From the NCBI RefSeq assembly GCF_023151555.2, contig NZ_CP100425.1:434001-498000 (forward strand): a stretch of 64,000 nucleotides of DNA, written 5' to 3'. Under the pieces are notes generated by a model. The model saw only the letters and a list, made by a program, of their open reading frames with translations. It had not been told where the DNA came from and ran no database searches. This document shows positions 41,634-50,888 of the stretch, piece after piece; position 1 is the first letter of the stretch, and every line of letters starts with the position of its first letter. Both the position numbers and the translations under genes were made by a program. Origin of the DNA: Photobacterium sp. CCB-ST2H9. GTDB lineage: Bacteria > Pseudomonadota > Gammaproteobacteria > Enterobacterales > Vibrionaceae.

Positions 41634-42869
41634 ATGACCATGGAATTATCAACCACAGTGACTGAGTTGCGTTACGCACTCGACACCTTCTTTTTTCTGA
41701 TTTCCGGTGCGCTGGTGATGTGGATGGCGGCAGGTTTTGCCATGCTTGAAGCGGGCCTTGTGCGTTCAAAAAACACCACCGAAATTCTGACGAAAAACTT
41801 TTGTCTGTACGCGATTGCCTGCACCATGTATCTGATTATCGGTTACAACATTATGTACGTCGATAATGGTGAAGGAGGATGGCTGCCATCATTCGGCACC
41901 TTGTTCGGTGCTCAGGCTGAAGGGGCGGATCACTCGCTGGAATCGGATTTCTTCTTCCAGGTCGTCTTCGTGGCAACTGCGATGTCTGTTGTTTCCGGTG
42001 CGGTGGCTGAGCGGATGAAACTTTGGGTCTTCCTGATTTTCTCTGTGGTCCTGACAGCTGTCATTTATCCGATTGAAGGCTACTGGACCTGGGGTGGTGG
42101 CTTCCTGTCTGCAGCCGGCTTCAGTGACTTCGCCGGTTCCGGTATCGTGCACATGGCTGGTGCATCTGCGGCACTGGCGGGTGTTCTGCTGCTGGGTGCC
42201 CGGAAAGGGAAATATGGCAAGAATGGTGAAATTCTGCCAATCCCGGGCTCCAATATGCCGCTGGCGACGCTGGGTACTTTCATCCTGTGGTTTGGCTGGT
42301 TTGGCTTCAACGGTGGTTCTCAGCTGATGCTCTCCGATTTCGAGAATGCTACAGCGGTCGGTAAAATTTTCCTGAACACCAATGCGGCGGCGGCGGCGGG
42401 CTCTCTTGCTGCACTTGCGGTGTGTAAAACCACCTGGGGTAAAGCGGATCTGACCATGATTCTGAACGGTGCGCTGGCAGGTCTGGTTGCCATTACGGCG
42501 GACCCGCTGTCTCCGTCACCCATGTCAGCTGTGATTATCGGTGTGATTGCTGGTGCTGTGGTGGTCTTCAGTATTGTCGGTCTGGATAAGCTGAAAATTG
42601 ATGATCCTGTGGGTGCGATTTCTGTTCACGGTGTGTGCGGCTTCTTCGGCCTGATGGTCGTCCCATTCAGCAATGGAGATGCAACTTTCGGTGCACAATT
42701 GCTGGGCGCAGCAGTCATCTTTGCCTGGGTCTTTGGTGCGAGTTTGGCTGTCTGGGCCATCCTGAAAGTGACAATGGGTATCCGTGTCAGTGAAGAAGAA
42801 GAGATGGCGGGAATGGACCTGCACGATTGCGGTATTGATGCGTATCCTGAGTTCGTCAGTGTGAAATAA
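41634..42869 (+). CDS. amtB: Ammonium transporter AmtB
   Basis: Trimeric inner-membrane ammonium channel. It has 411 aa with about 11 hydrophobic segments. The twin pore histidines are in GIVHMAGA and ISVHGVCGFFG, and GWFGFNGGSQ is conserved. Start: AGAGGA precedes ATG 41634; the ATG at 41640 is an alternative. It lies 23 bp after glnK, its PII partner. Confidence 0.95.
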   Translation: MTMELSTTVTELRYALDTFFFLISGALVMWMAAGFAMLEAGLVRSKNTTEILTKNFCLYAIACTMYLIIGYNIMYVDNGEGGWLPSFGTLFGAQAEGADHSLESDFFFQVVFVATAMSVVSGAVAERMKLWVFLIFSVVLTAVIYPIEGYWTWGGGFLSAAGFSDFAGSGIVHMAGASAALAGVLLLGARKGKYGKNGEILPIPGSNMPLATLGTFILWFGWFGFNGGSQLMLSDFENATAVGKIFLNTNAAAAAGSLAALAVCKTTWGKADLTMILNGALAGLVAITADPLSPSPMSAVIIGVIAGAVVVFSIVGLDKLKIDDPVGAISVHGVCGFFGLMVVPFSNGDATFGAQLLGAAVIFAWVFGASLAVWAILKVTMGIRVSEEEEMAGMDLHDCGIDAYPEFVSVK

Positions 42870-42903
42870 TTGCTCTAAATCTGAACTAATTCACAAAAAT
42901 GTC

Positions 42904-42933
42904 AAAAACGCTGCTACTGGCAGCGTTTTTTTG
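42904..42933 (+). terminator. Rho-independent terminator after amtB
   Basis: AAAAACGCTGC, TACTG loop, GCAGCGTTTTTTT. Confidence 0.88.
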
Positions 42934-42953
42934 TGTTCATTTGTTTCAGCGCA

Positions 42954-43006
42954 TTGTTGGACGAGGCTGCTACAGTATAATTGAGCGATACTGATAAACG
43001 TTATCA
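42954..43006 (+). promoter_or_regulatory. fbpA promoter with Fur box
   Basis: TTGTTG (42954-42959), 16-bp spacer, TATAAT (42976-42981). Just downstream TGATAAACGTTATCA (42992-43006) matches the 7-1-7 Fur pattern TGATAATnATTATCA at 13 of 15 positions. Repression by iron-loaded Fur is expected. Confidence 0.78.
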
Positions 43007-43033
43007 TTCATTTTTGTATTAAGGAATTGCTCG

Positions 43034-44047
43034 ATGAAAAAGCTGTTAGCCTCAGCCGTATTACTTGGCCTGTCTGCGCCACAAGCAGTGCTTGCTGCTG
43101 AAGAAGTCAATGTTTACTCTCTGCGCCAGCCTTTTTTGATTGAGCCGATGCTGAAAGAATTCACCGATGAAACCGGCATCAAAGTGAATGTGAAATTTGC
43201 GAAAGATGGTATCGCCGAGAAGCTGGTACAGGAAGGCGAGTACAGCCCTGCGGATGTGATTCTGACTGTTGATATTAGCCGCCTGGCGGAGCTGAGCGAG
43301 AAAGGTCTGGTTCAACCGGTGCAAAGCGAAGTTATCGAGGCCAACGTCCCGGCTCAGTACCGTGATTCTGATGATGAGTGGTTTGCCCTGACACTGCGCA
43401 CCCGCAGCGTTTACTCCTCCCGCGACCGTGTCGGTCATCTGCCGGACAGTTTTGACTACCTGGATCTGGCGAAACCAGAGTGGAAAGGCAAGATTTGTAC
43501 CCGTTCTGGAAAACATCCGTACAACATCTCTCTGGTTTCTTCGATGATTGCTCACTACGGTGAAGCTGAAACCAAGACCTGGCTGGAAGGGGTGAAAGCG
43601 AATCTGGCCCGTAAGCCGCAGGGGAACGACCGGGGTCAGGTGAAAGCAGTGAAAGAAGGTCTGTGTGATCTGGCAATTGGTAACAGCTACTACCTGGGTA
43701 AAATGCTGAGTGATGACAGCCAGAAATCCTGGGCTGAGTCGGTTTACATTGACTTCCCGGGCCAACAGGCGAATGGCACCCATGTCAACATCAGCGGCAT
43801 GGCGATGGCAAAATATGCGCCAAACAAAGATAACGCGAAGAAGCTGATGGAGTTTCTGACCTCAGACAAGGCGCAGCACATGTATGCGGAAGTGAACTTT
43901 GAGTATCCGGTGAAAGCTGGTGTTGCGCGTTCCGAGCTGGTCGCGTCGTGGGGCGACTTCCGGGCAGATAAACTGCCGCTGGAAGCGATTGCCGAGCATC
44001 ACAGTGCGGCGACCAAACTGCTGGACGAAGTGCAGTTTGACCTGTAA
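43034..44047 (+). CDS. fbpA: Periplasmic ferric-iron-binding protein FbpA
   Basis: Binds Fe(III) in the periplasm and delivers it to FbpBC. Signal peptide with cleavage near AVLA-AEE (residue 22) is followed by VNVYSLRQPFLIEPML and the paired-tyrosine iron site NSYYLGKML. It has 337 aa. It is the first gene of fbpABC behind a Fur box, with AGGAA about 8 bp before ATG 43034. Confidence 0.93.
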   Translation: MKKLLASAVLLGLSAPQAVLAAEEVNVYSLRQPFLIEPMLKEFTDETGIKVNVKFAKDGIAEKLVQEGEYSPADVILTVDISRLAELSEKGLVQPVQSEVIEANVPAQYRDSDDEWFALTLRTRSVYSSRDRVGHLPDSFDYLDLAKPEWKGKICTRSGKHPYNISLVSSMIAHYGEAETKTWLEGVKANLARKPQGNDRGQVKAVKEGLCDLAIGNSYYLGKMLSDDSQKSWAESVYIDFPGQQANGTHVNISGMAMAKYAPNKDNAKKLMEFLTSDKAQHMYAEVNFEYPVKAGVARSELVASWGDFRADKLPLEAIAEHHSAATKLLDEVQFDL

Positions 44048-44060
44048 GTGAAAGAAAAAT

Positions 44061-44082
44061 AGGGGCCGGTTGGCCCCTTTTG
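44061..44082 (+). terminator. Attenuator-like hairpin between fbpA and fbpB
   Basis: AGGGGCC (44061-44067), GGTT loop, GGCCCCT (44072-44078), TTTT. It probably keeps the binding protein more abundant than the membrane parts. Confidence 0.65.
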
Positions 44083-44198
44083 CACTTTTGTCTGGTATCT
44101 TTGGGGGCGTTTTTTTCGCGGACTGCTTGGACGCATGCGTTGCTTGACTGAAGCAACAAGTACTATCGTGTCCGGTCAAGGATACTAAGTTGTAGGCA

Positions 44199-45827
44199 AT
44201 GAAAGACAAATATCCTCTTTGGCAAACCAGTGGCTGGACGTTCGGAATGCTGTTGGTCATCCCTATTCTGGCCATCTTCTACACGGCGCTGGGCGCATCT
44301 GATCAGCTTTTCTCACACCTGATGGATACGGTGATGGGCACCTACACGCTCAATACGCTGGGGCTCGTCTTCGGAACCTCTTTGCTTGCTGCTGTTTTTG
44401 GCCTGCCTGCAGCATGGCTGATGGCCATGTGCCGTTTACCCGGGGAAAAGTGGCTGCAGTGGGCGCTGGTGCTGCCTCTGGCGATGCCGGGTTATATTAT
44501 CGGTTATATCTATACCGACTGGCTGGATTATGCTGGTCCGGTTCAGATTTTGCTGCGTGACTGGTTTGGCTGGCAGAGCTATCAGGACTACTGGTTCCCA
44601 GACATTCGCACGTTGGGCGGCGCCTGTCTTGTTCTGGCGCTGGTCTTATATCCCTATATTTATCTGTTGGCGAGAACCGCATTCATGGAACAGAGCGCCA
44701 GCCTGTTGCAGTCGGCCCGGTTGCTGCGGTGTTCGCCGCTGGAGAGCTTCCGGCGTATCTCTTTGCCTTTGGCTCGTCCGTCCATTGCGGTAGGACTGTC
44801 ACTGGTTGCCATGGAAACACTGGGCGACTTTGGGACGGTCAGTTACTTTGCCGTCCATTCTCTGACCACTGCGGTCTATGACACCTGGCTGGGATATTCC
44901 AATCTGAATGCCGCTGCGAAGATTTCAGCGTTGATGCTTTTGGCGATCTTTTTGCTCATCAGTGCAGAACGATTCAGCCGCAGGCGTCAGAAACTTTTTC
45001 AGCAGCACAATGGACTGAATGAAGATGTGCGATACACGCTGTCCGGCTGGAAAAAAGTGATGGCTTTGGTCTGGTGCTGGGGGCTGATCGGTTTTGCTTT
45101 TGTATTGCCGTTGCTGCAACTGATGTATTACGCCTGGCACTACTTCGCGCAAAGCTGGACAGCAGAGTTCCGGGACTACACGCTGAACAGCCTGATGGTT
45201 TCCGTGAGCGCGGCATTACTGGCGGTGTTGGTAGCGTTGCTGGTGAACTTTTACAATCGTCTGGATGGCAGGCCTGCGAGTCTGGCGCCGATGCGGATGA
45301 GCGCCATGGGATACGCGGTCCCGGGGACTGTTCTGGCGATCGGCGTGATGATCCCGCTGACGTCAGCTGATCATCTGCTCAATGACATCACCCGCACCAT
45401 GGACTGGGGCCGCCCCGGACTGGTTTTTTCCGGCACGATGTTTGCGATGATTTTTGCCTTTGTTGTCCGTTTTGGCGCTGTGGCTGTCGGGAGTGTGGAA
45501 AGCAGTCTGGCTAAGATTTCTCCGTCACTCGACATGGCCGCGAAAACAATGGGATGTGCTTCCGTGTCAATGCTGCGCCGGGTGCACCTCCCGCTGATCC
45601 GACGAGGCTGTCTGATTGCCGGCCTGCTGGTGTTCATTGAATCCATGAAAGAGCTGAATGCAGCTTTGCTGCTGCGTCCGTTCAATTTTGAGACCCTGGC
45701 AACCTACGTTTTCAACTATGCCTCTGATGAGCAGCTGGAACTGGCGGCACTGCCAGCCATTTTGCTTGTCTTGGTTGGTTTGATCCCACTGGTTGTTATC
45801 AACCGTTCACTGGAGCAATCACATTGA
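44199..45827 (+). CDS. fbpB: Ferric-iron ABC transporter permease FbpB
   Basis: Fused double permease of the FbpABC importer. It has 542 aa with about 12 hydrophobic segments. Two permease EAA-type loops are seen, one near ESFRRISLPLARPSIAVGLSL and one at MGCASVSMLRRVHLPLIRRG. Its TGA stop overlaps the fbpC ATG as TGATG, so the two are coupled. Confidence 0.93.
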   Translation: MKDKYPLWQTSGWTFGMLLVIPILAIFYTALGASDQLFSHLMDTVMGTYTLNTLGLVFGTSLLAAVFGLPAAWLMAMCRLPGEKWLQWALVLPLAMPGYIIGYIYTDWLDYAGPVQILLRDWFGWQSYQDYWFPDIRTLGGACLVLALVLYPYIYLLARTAFMEQSASLLQSARLLRCSPLESFRRISLPLARPSIAVGLSLVAMETLGDFGTVSYFAVHSLTTAVYDTWLGYSNLNAAAKISALMLLAIFLLISAERFSRRRQKLFQQHNGLNEDVRYTLSGWKKVMALVWCWGLIGFAFVLPLLQLMYYAWHYFAQSWTAEFRDYTLNSLMVSVSAALLAVLVALLVNFYNRLDGRPASLAPMRMSAMGYAVPGTVLAIGVMIPLTSADHLLNDITRTMDWGRPGLVFSGTMFAMIFAFVVRFGAVAVGSVESSLAKISPSLDMAAKTMGCASVSMLRRVHLPLIRRGCLIAGLLVFIESMKELNAALLLRPFNFETLATYVFNYASDEQLELAALPAILLVLVGLIPLVVINRSLEQSH

Positions 45828-46864
45828 TGAATCATGCGTTATCCGTCCAAAATCTGACGTGCCGTTATAACGGCCAGGCAATTCTGGAAAATTTGTCTCT
45901 GGTGGTCGAAGACAGCGAAATCGTCTGTTTGCTGGGGGCCAGCGGATGCGGTAAAACCACGTTACTGAAAGCGATTGCAGGTCTGTTGCCGCTGGAACAG
46001 GGGCGTATGGTTATTAATGACCGGACGATAGCGGACAGTCATCATTGGGTCCCGCCTGAAAACCGTAACATTGGCATGATTTTTCAGGACTATGCACTAT
46101 TTCCGCATCTGACCGTAGCAGAGAATGTTGCGTTTGGTCTGCGTCACTGGAGCAAAGCCAAAGCCGCGACCAAGGTCGCTGAGATGTTGTCACTGGTCCG
46201 TCTGGACGGGCTGGGACAGCGTTATCCTCATCAGTTGTCCGGCGGGCAGCAGCAGCGTGTAGCCATCGCCCGGGCACTGGCCTGTGAACCGGATCTGATC
46301 TTGCTGGATGAGCCGTTCTCCAATATTGATACTCAGGTCAGACATGGTTTGATCCGGGAAATCCGCCGGATCTTTAAAGCACAGGGCGTGACAGCTATCT
46401 TCGTGACTCACAGCCGAGAAGAAGCTTTTGCCTTTGCGGATCGCCTTGCCGTGATGCATAACGGCGTGATCGAACAGTTCGGCACGGCGGCGGAATTGTA
46501 TTACCAGCCCTGCAGCCGGTTTGTGGCAGACTTTCTTGGTACTGGTTCTTACTTACCGGCAACCGTACATCATCATGAATTGCAGACGCCACTCGGTCCG
46601 GTCGATTTGTCCCGCGCGGTGACATTCGGAGAAGGAAAGCATCTTGAGTGGCTGGTCAGGCCGCAGAATCTGAGACTCATTGAGGATGATGAGGGAGAAG
46701 GGGAAATTCTGGAGCAGCAGTTTATGGGAGACAGTTGTCGTTATACGGTGAACTATAAGGGGCACCACCTGATTGTGAATACCCCTATGATCCTGCAAAC
46801 AGGTCAGCGCGTGTCCGTGGAACTGGATTTATACCAATCGGTGTTGCTGGCGGCTGCCAGCTGA
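45827..46864 (+). CDS. fbpC: Ferric-iron ABC transporter ATPase FbpC
   Basis: ATPase of the FbpABC importer. Walker A GASGCGKTT is near residue 38, with signature LSGGQQQRVAIARAL and Walker B LILLDEPFSNID, then the H-loop VTHSREEA. The C-terminal TOBE-like domain (about residues 240-345) is typical of iron importers. It has 345 aa; ATG 45827 overlaps the fbpB stop. It ends 16 bp from the convergent litR stop. Confidence 0.93.
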   Translation: MNHALSVQNLTCRYNGQAILENLSLVVEDSEIVCLLGASGCGKTTLLKAIAGLLPLEQGRMVINDRTIADSHHWVPPENRNIGMIFQDYALFPHLTVAENVAFGLRHWSKAKAATKVAEMLSLVRLDGLGQRYPHQLSGGQQQRVAIARALACEPDLILLDEPFSNIDTQVRHGLIREIRRIFKAQGVTAIFVTHSREEAFAFADRLAVMHNGVIEQFGTAAELYYQPCSRFVADFLGTGSYLPATVHHHELQTPLGPVDLSRAVTFGEGKHLEWLVRPQNLRLIEDDEGEGEILEQQFMGDSCRYTVNYKGHHLIVNTPMILQTGQRVSVELDLYQSVLLAAAS

Positions 46865-46880
46865 CGCTGAAGTTGTCTGT

Positions 46881-47483
46881 TTACGGGAACATTAGGCTGA
46901 TGTAAGCATCGGCCTGTGCCTGCATGCTGTCTTTGTTGGGTTCAATGTTGGCGCGCAGGTACAGTACATAACAGAGACCATGCAGCAACCAGGTCAGATC
47001 GTAAGATGCGATATCAGTACTCAGCTGGCCGTTTTGTTTACCCAGTTCAAAAATGTTGGTGACCTGTTTCAGGTTAGGCTGGTTTGCATCCAGGAATTGG
47101 GGCCATGTTTCAGTACGGACGGAAGTACTCCATTCGAACCATACTTTGAGCCAGTCTTGCTGCTCAATGACGGCATCAATCAAATAGCCTGTAATACAGC
47201 TCAGGTGACCGTGGATGGTGTCATGTTCTTCTCCCAGACACAGGTTTAACAGTTCGTTGAACTTGCGCTCAACCTGATAAAGAACTTGCTCAACGAGTGC
47301 TTCACGGGTTGGAAAGTAATTGAATACAGTCGCCACTGAAACATTGGCCATGTCAGCAATGTCGGCATGGCCGGCACGACCAATTCCCCTGCGGGCAAAT
47401 ACTTCCAGCGCACACTTGAGAAGTTGTTGTTTACGTTTCTCGGGTGAGAGACGTGTCCTCGTTTTCTTAACTATGGTGTCCAT
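46881..47483 (-). CDS. litR: LuxR/HapR/LitR-family quorum-sensing master regulator
   Basis: TetR-type DNA-binding protein that switches gene expression at high cell density in Vibrionaceae. The N-terminal helix-turn-helix RLSPEKRKQQLLKCALEVFA to HADIADMANVSVATVFNYFP closely matches HapR and LuxR. A C-terminal ligand and dimer domain follows; it has 200 aa. It is divergent from hpt, as hapR is in V. cholerae. The name litR is by analogy with Photobacterium and Aliivibrio. Its leader carries a Qrr-pairing site (separate entry). Confidence 0.93.
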   Translation of the reverse strand: MDTIVKKTRTRLSPEKRKQQLLKCALEVFARRGIGRAGHADIADMANVSVATVFNYFPTREALVEQVLYQVERKFNELLNLCLGEEHDTIHGHLSCITGYLIDAVIEQQDWLKVWFEWSTSVRTETWPQFLDANQPNLKQVTNIFELGKQNGQLSTDIASYDLTWLLHGLCYVLYLRANIEPNKDSMQAQADAYISLMFP

Positions 47484-47492
47484 GCTACAAAT

Positions 47493-47503
47493 TCCCTAGC
47501 CAA
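47493..47503 (-). promoter_or_regulatory. Qrr small-RNA pairing site at litR ribosome binding site
   Basis: On the mRNA strand, TTGGCTAGG (47503-47495) is the exact complement of CCUAGCCAA, part of the conserved Qrr core. It overlaps the AGGGA ribosome binding site and lies 12-20 nt before ATG 47483. Repression of litR by Qrr RNAs with Hfq is expected. Confidence 0.8.
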
Positions 47504-47624
47504 TCATTTTAATATGCACTTTGCTTAATAACTCTACATCAGGCTGTGATTTGGTTCAATCCTGATTTGTTCAGGGGTGCAGCATGGCTCGAAGAATGGA
47601 TGGATAACTTTTCTTGATTAAGGA

Positions 47625-47633
47625 TGTTAGAAT
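47625..47633 (+). promoter_or_regulatory. Candidate hpt promoter (extended -10)
   Basis: TGTTAGAAT, an extended -10 (TG-n-TAGAAT), 58 bp before the hpt ATG. The -35 region is poor. Confidence 0.35.
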
Positions 47634-47691
47634 AGCCTTTTAGTCATCACAGAGAACCAGGCGCATGCCAGATGCGCATATGGAGAAGTAA

Positions 47692-48225
47692 ATGAAGCAT
47701 ACCATTGAAGTCATGATTTCTGAGCAGGATGTTCAGGCTAGGATCAAAGAGCTGGGAGAGCAAATCACCGCCTACTACCAGGGCTCAGAAAACCTCGTCA
47801 TGGTTGGGTTGCTGCGTGGTTCCTTTGTCTTTATGGCCGATCTGGCCCGTGCGATTGAGCTTCCGCACGAAGTCGATTTTATGACCGCTTCCAGCTACGG
47901 CAATGCCATGGAAAGCAGCCGAGATGTCCGGATTCTGAAAGATTTGGATGACGAAATTGAAGGTAAAGATGTTCTGCTGGTCGAAGATATTATCGATACC
48001 GGTAACACCTTGAATAAAGTACGTGAAATTCTGGCACTGCGGAATCCGAACTCGATTCGCATCTGTACGTTGCTTGATAAACCTGAGCGCCGTGAAGTGG
48101 CCGTGGATGCCGAATGGATTGGTTTCGAGATTCCGGATGAGTTCGTTGTCGGTGTCGGGATCGACTATGCCCAGAAGTATCGCCACCTGCCGTTTATCGG
48201 AAAAGTGGTACCGCTGGAAGACTGA
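47692..48225 (+). CDS. hpt: Hypoxanthine phosphoribosyltransferase
   Basis: Purine salvage enzyme that makes IMP from hypoxanthine and PRPP. It has 177 aa. The PRPP-binding motif [14 protein letters not shown] lies near residue 100, and the family's [10 protein letters not shown] loop and [16 protein letters not shown] are present. It is divergent from litR and convergent with can. Confidence 0.95.
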   Translation: MKHTIEVMISEQDVQARIKELGEQITAYYQGSENLVMVGLLRGSFVFMADLARAIELPHEVDFMTASSYGNAMESSRDVRILKDLDDEIEGKDVLLVEDIIDTGNTLNKVREILALRNPNSIRICTLLDKPERREVAVDAEWIGFEIPDEFVVGVGIDYAQKYRHLPFIGKVVPLED

Positions 48226-48254
48226 TCAGCCGTCATTCAGTTTGGTGTGATAAA

Positions 48255-48284
48255 ACAAAAAGCGACCTCAGGGTCGCTTTTTGT
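48255..48284. terminator. Bidirectional terminator between hpt and can
   Basis: ACAAAAAGCGACC, TCAG loop, GGTCGCTTTTTGT, with T-runs on both strands. Confidence 0.88.
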
Positions 48285-48291
48285 TTCAGGG

Positions 48292-48948
48292 TTACTTGAG
48301 TGAACCCTGCAGGATACTGGCCATTGCGTCCTGATGAGACACTTCCAGGGTTTCCCGGCTGGTCGCGGTCACACCCAGATCACGGAGTTTACCGTCACCG
48401 ATTCCGTAGACCCAGCCGTGAATCTTCACTTTCTGGCCGCGTTCCCACGCTTGCTGCATGATGGTGGAGTTCCCCAGGTTGTATACCTGTGATGCCACAT
48501 TGATTTCACACAGTTTGTCGGCCCATTCCTCACGAGGCAGCTTGCCAAGATCACTGCGGTGTTTCAGGTACAGGTCCCGAATGTGCAGCAGCCAGTTATT
48601 GATCAGGCCCAGTTGCGGGTTGTCAATTGATGCTGCGACACCACCACAGCCATAGTGACCGCAAATGATGATATGTTTCACCTTGAGGACATCCACGGCA
48701 TACTGAACGACAGAGAGACAGTTCAGATCAGTATGAATCACCTGATTGGCGACATTCCGGTGGACGAACAATTCACCGGAATCCAGACCGGTCAGCCGTT
48801 CTGCGGGTACCCGGCTGTCTGAACAGCCAATCCACAGGTACTCTGGGTGCTGTGCTTTAGCCAGATGTGAGAAAAACTCGGGATCTTCGGATTTGATTTT
48901 TTCCGACCAGGAAAAGTTATTGGCGAATAACTGTTTAATTTCTGCCAT
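48292..48948 (-). CDS. can: Beta-class carbonic anhydrase Can
   Basis: Zinc enzyme that interconverts CO2 and bicarbonate and is essential in air for many bacteria. It has 218 aa. Zinc ligands Cys42 ([10 protein letters not shown], with Asp44) and the HYGCGG pair (His about 98, Cys about 101) are intact. It lies between hpt and yadG, the same order as in E. coli. Confidence 0.95.
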   Translation of the reverse strand: MAEIKQLFANNFSWSEKIKSEDPEFFSHLAKAQHPEYLWIGCSDSRVPAERLTGLDSGELFVHRNVANQVIHTDLNCLSVVQYAVDVLKVKHIIICGHYGCGGVAASIDNPQLGLINNWLLHIRDLYLKHRSDLGKLPREEWADKLCEINVASQVYNLGNSTIMQQAWERGQKVKIHGWVYGIGDGKLRDLGVTATSRETLEVSHQDAMASILQGSLK

Positions 48949-49106
48949 GACAACACCTTAGTTTGCTACATTGGGCTGTTTATCTTTGCTCTGTATACTC
49001 AGACAGATTCAAAGATAAACAGGTCATTACTATACACTTGCAAGGCGACTTGCAAATCCGATTAGTTGATAATTTAACGATTTATAACAAATCTCAAGCG
49101 TATTGT

Positions 49107-50030
49107 ATGAATGCATTAGAAATTACTCATTTAAATAAGGTCTATCCCGGGGTGCAAGCCCTGAAGGAAATGAGCCTGACGGTAGAAGAAGGAGACTTCT
49201 TTGCGCTGCTTGGTCCCAACGGCGCAGGGAAGTCCACCACGATTGGTGTGATCAGCTCACTGGTGAACAAGACGTCCGGAAAGGTGAAGGTGTTTGGGTA
49301 CGATATCGACACCCACCTGGTGGAAGCGAAGAATCAGCTGGGCCTGGTGCCGCAGGAATTTAACTTCAACCAGTTTGAAACGGTTGAACAGATTGTCATC
49401 AATCAGGCCGGTTTTTACGGTGTCCCGCGTACGCTGGCGAAAGAACGGGCGGAAAAATACCTGACCAAGCTGGATCTGTGGGAGAAACGCAACGAGCGTG
49501 CCCGTAATCTGTCCGGAGGGATGAAGCGGCGTCTGATGATTGCGAGGGCCCTGATGCATGAGCCGAAGCTGCTGATTCTGGATGAACCGACCGCCGGGGT
49601 CGATATTGAACTGCGTCGCTCTATGTGGACATTTCTGCGGGAAATCAATCGTCAGGGCGTGACCATTATCCTGACCACCCATTACCTGGAAGAAGCAGAG
49701 ATGCTGTGCCGTAATATCGGGATTATCAATCATGGTGAGCTGATTGAGCACACCAGTATGAAATCTCTGCTGGCCAAGCTTGAGGTGGAAACCTTTATTC
49801 TGGATGTGACCTTAAATGGCAGCAAACCGGATCTGGCGGGCATTGCATGGAAAATGCCGGACAATCATACCCTGGAAATTGATATTCATAAGGGTACAGG
49901 TCTGAATGCCGTCTTCAGCCAGTTGTCGGCACAGGGGATTGAAGTCCTCTCGATGCGAAATAAAGCCAACCGTCTGGAGGAGTTATTCGTGACCTTAGTA
50001 GCTCAGAGTAAGGGAGCACCGTCTGCATGA
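49107..50030 (+). CDS. yadG: ABC transporter ATPase YadG
   Basis: ATPase of an ABC-2 type exporter of unknown substrate, paired with YadH. Walker A GPNGAGKST near residue 40, LSGGMKRRLMIARAL signature, LLILDEPTAGVD Walker B and TTHYLEEAEMLC. It has 307 aa. Start choice: ATG 49107 gives MNALEITHLNKVYPG; the frame to 48963 adds 48 residues overlapping the can promoter side. Its stop overlaps the yadH start (ATGA). Confidence 0.93.
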   Translation: MNALEITHLNKVYPGVQALKEMSLTVEEGDFFALLGPNGAGKSTTIGVISSLVNKTSGKVKVFGYDIDTHLVEAKNQLGLVPQEFNFNQFETVEQIVINQAGFYGVPRTLAKERAEKYLTKLDLWEKRNERARNLSGGMKRRLMIARALMHEPKLLILDEPTAGVDIELRRSMWTFLREINRQGVTIILTTHYLEEAEMLCRNIGIINHGELIEHTSMKSLLAKLEVETFILDVTLNGSKPDLAGIAWKMPDNHTLEIDIHKGTGLNAVFSQLSAQGIEVLSMRNKANRLEELFVTLVAQSKGAPSA

Positions 50031-50797
50031 GATATCAGTACTGGATTGCGTTTCAAAGCCTGATCAGTAAAGAAGTGAACCGATTCGCCCGTATTTGGGT
50101 ACAGACGCTGGTGCCGCCGGCCATCACCATGACGCTGTATTTCATTATTTTCGGCAGTTTGATCGGCAGTCGCATCGGAGAAATGGGCGGCTTTACCTAC
50201 ATGGAATACATCGTGCCCGGACTGATTATGATGTCGGTGATTACCAACTCGTATTCCAATGTGGCGTCTTCATTCTTCAGTGCCAAGTTTCAGCATAATA
50301 TTGAGGAATTGCTGGTCGCACCGGTGCCTAACTTCGTCATCATTGCCGGATATATTGGCGGTGGTGTGCTGCGCGGGCTGGGAGTCGGTGTGATTGTCAC
50401 CGGGGTCTCTTTATTGTTTGTGGACTTGCAGATCGCTCATCTCGGGGTGATTGTCGCCACGGTCATCATGACCTCTGTGGTGTTTTCACTGGGCGGGCTG
50501 ATCAATGCCGTGTTTGCGAGAACCTTTGATGATATCAGCATTATTCCGACGTTTGTGCTGACACCGCTGACCTATCTGGGAGGCGTATTTTACTCTTTAA
50601 GTCTGCTGCCTGAAGTCTGGCAGTGGGTGTCTAAGCTCAACCCGATTGTCTATATGGTCAATGCGTTCCGTTATGGCTTTCTGGGTGTTTCGGATGTCGG
50701 AATCGGGACCGCGTTCAGTGTGCTGCTGGCATTTGTGCTGGTGCTGTACAGCATTGCACATTATCTGATTTCGAAAGGGATTGGCTTACGATCCTGA
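50027..50797 (+). CDS. yadH: ABC transporter permease YadH
   Basis: ABC-2 type membrane subunit for YadG. It has 256 aa with six hydrophobic segments. MEYIVPGLIMMSVITNSYSN and the PLTYLGGVFYSLSLLP stretch are typical of the family. It overlaps yadG by 4 bp and is followed by a strong terminator. The substrate is unknown. Confidence 0.93.
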   Translation: MRYQYWIAFQSLISKEVNRFARIWVQTLVPPAITMTLYFIIFGSLIGSRIGEMGGFTYMEYIVPGLIMMSVITNSYSNVASSFFSAKFQHNIEELLVAPVPNFVIIAGYIGGGVLRGLGVGVIVTGVSLLFVDLQIAHLGVIVATVIMTSVVFSLGGLINAVFARTFDDISIIPTFVLTPLTYLGGVFYSLSLLPEVWQWVSKLNPIVYMVNAFRYGFLGVSDVGIGTAFSVLLAFVLVLYSIAHYLISKGIGLRS

Positions 50798-50835
50798 GGT
50801 GATTCTGTCTCCCGAAATCATCACCGAAACCATCA

Positions 50836-50869
50836 AAAAGCCCCGGCAACAAGTGCCGGGGCTTTTTTT
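50836..50869. terminator. Bidirectional terminator between yadH and panC
   Basis: AAAAGCCCCGGCA, ACAAG loop, TGCCGGGGCTTTTTTT: a GC-rich stem with T-runs on both strands. Confidence 0.9.
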
Positions 50870-50888
50870 ATCAATCAGTTGAATCTGT

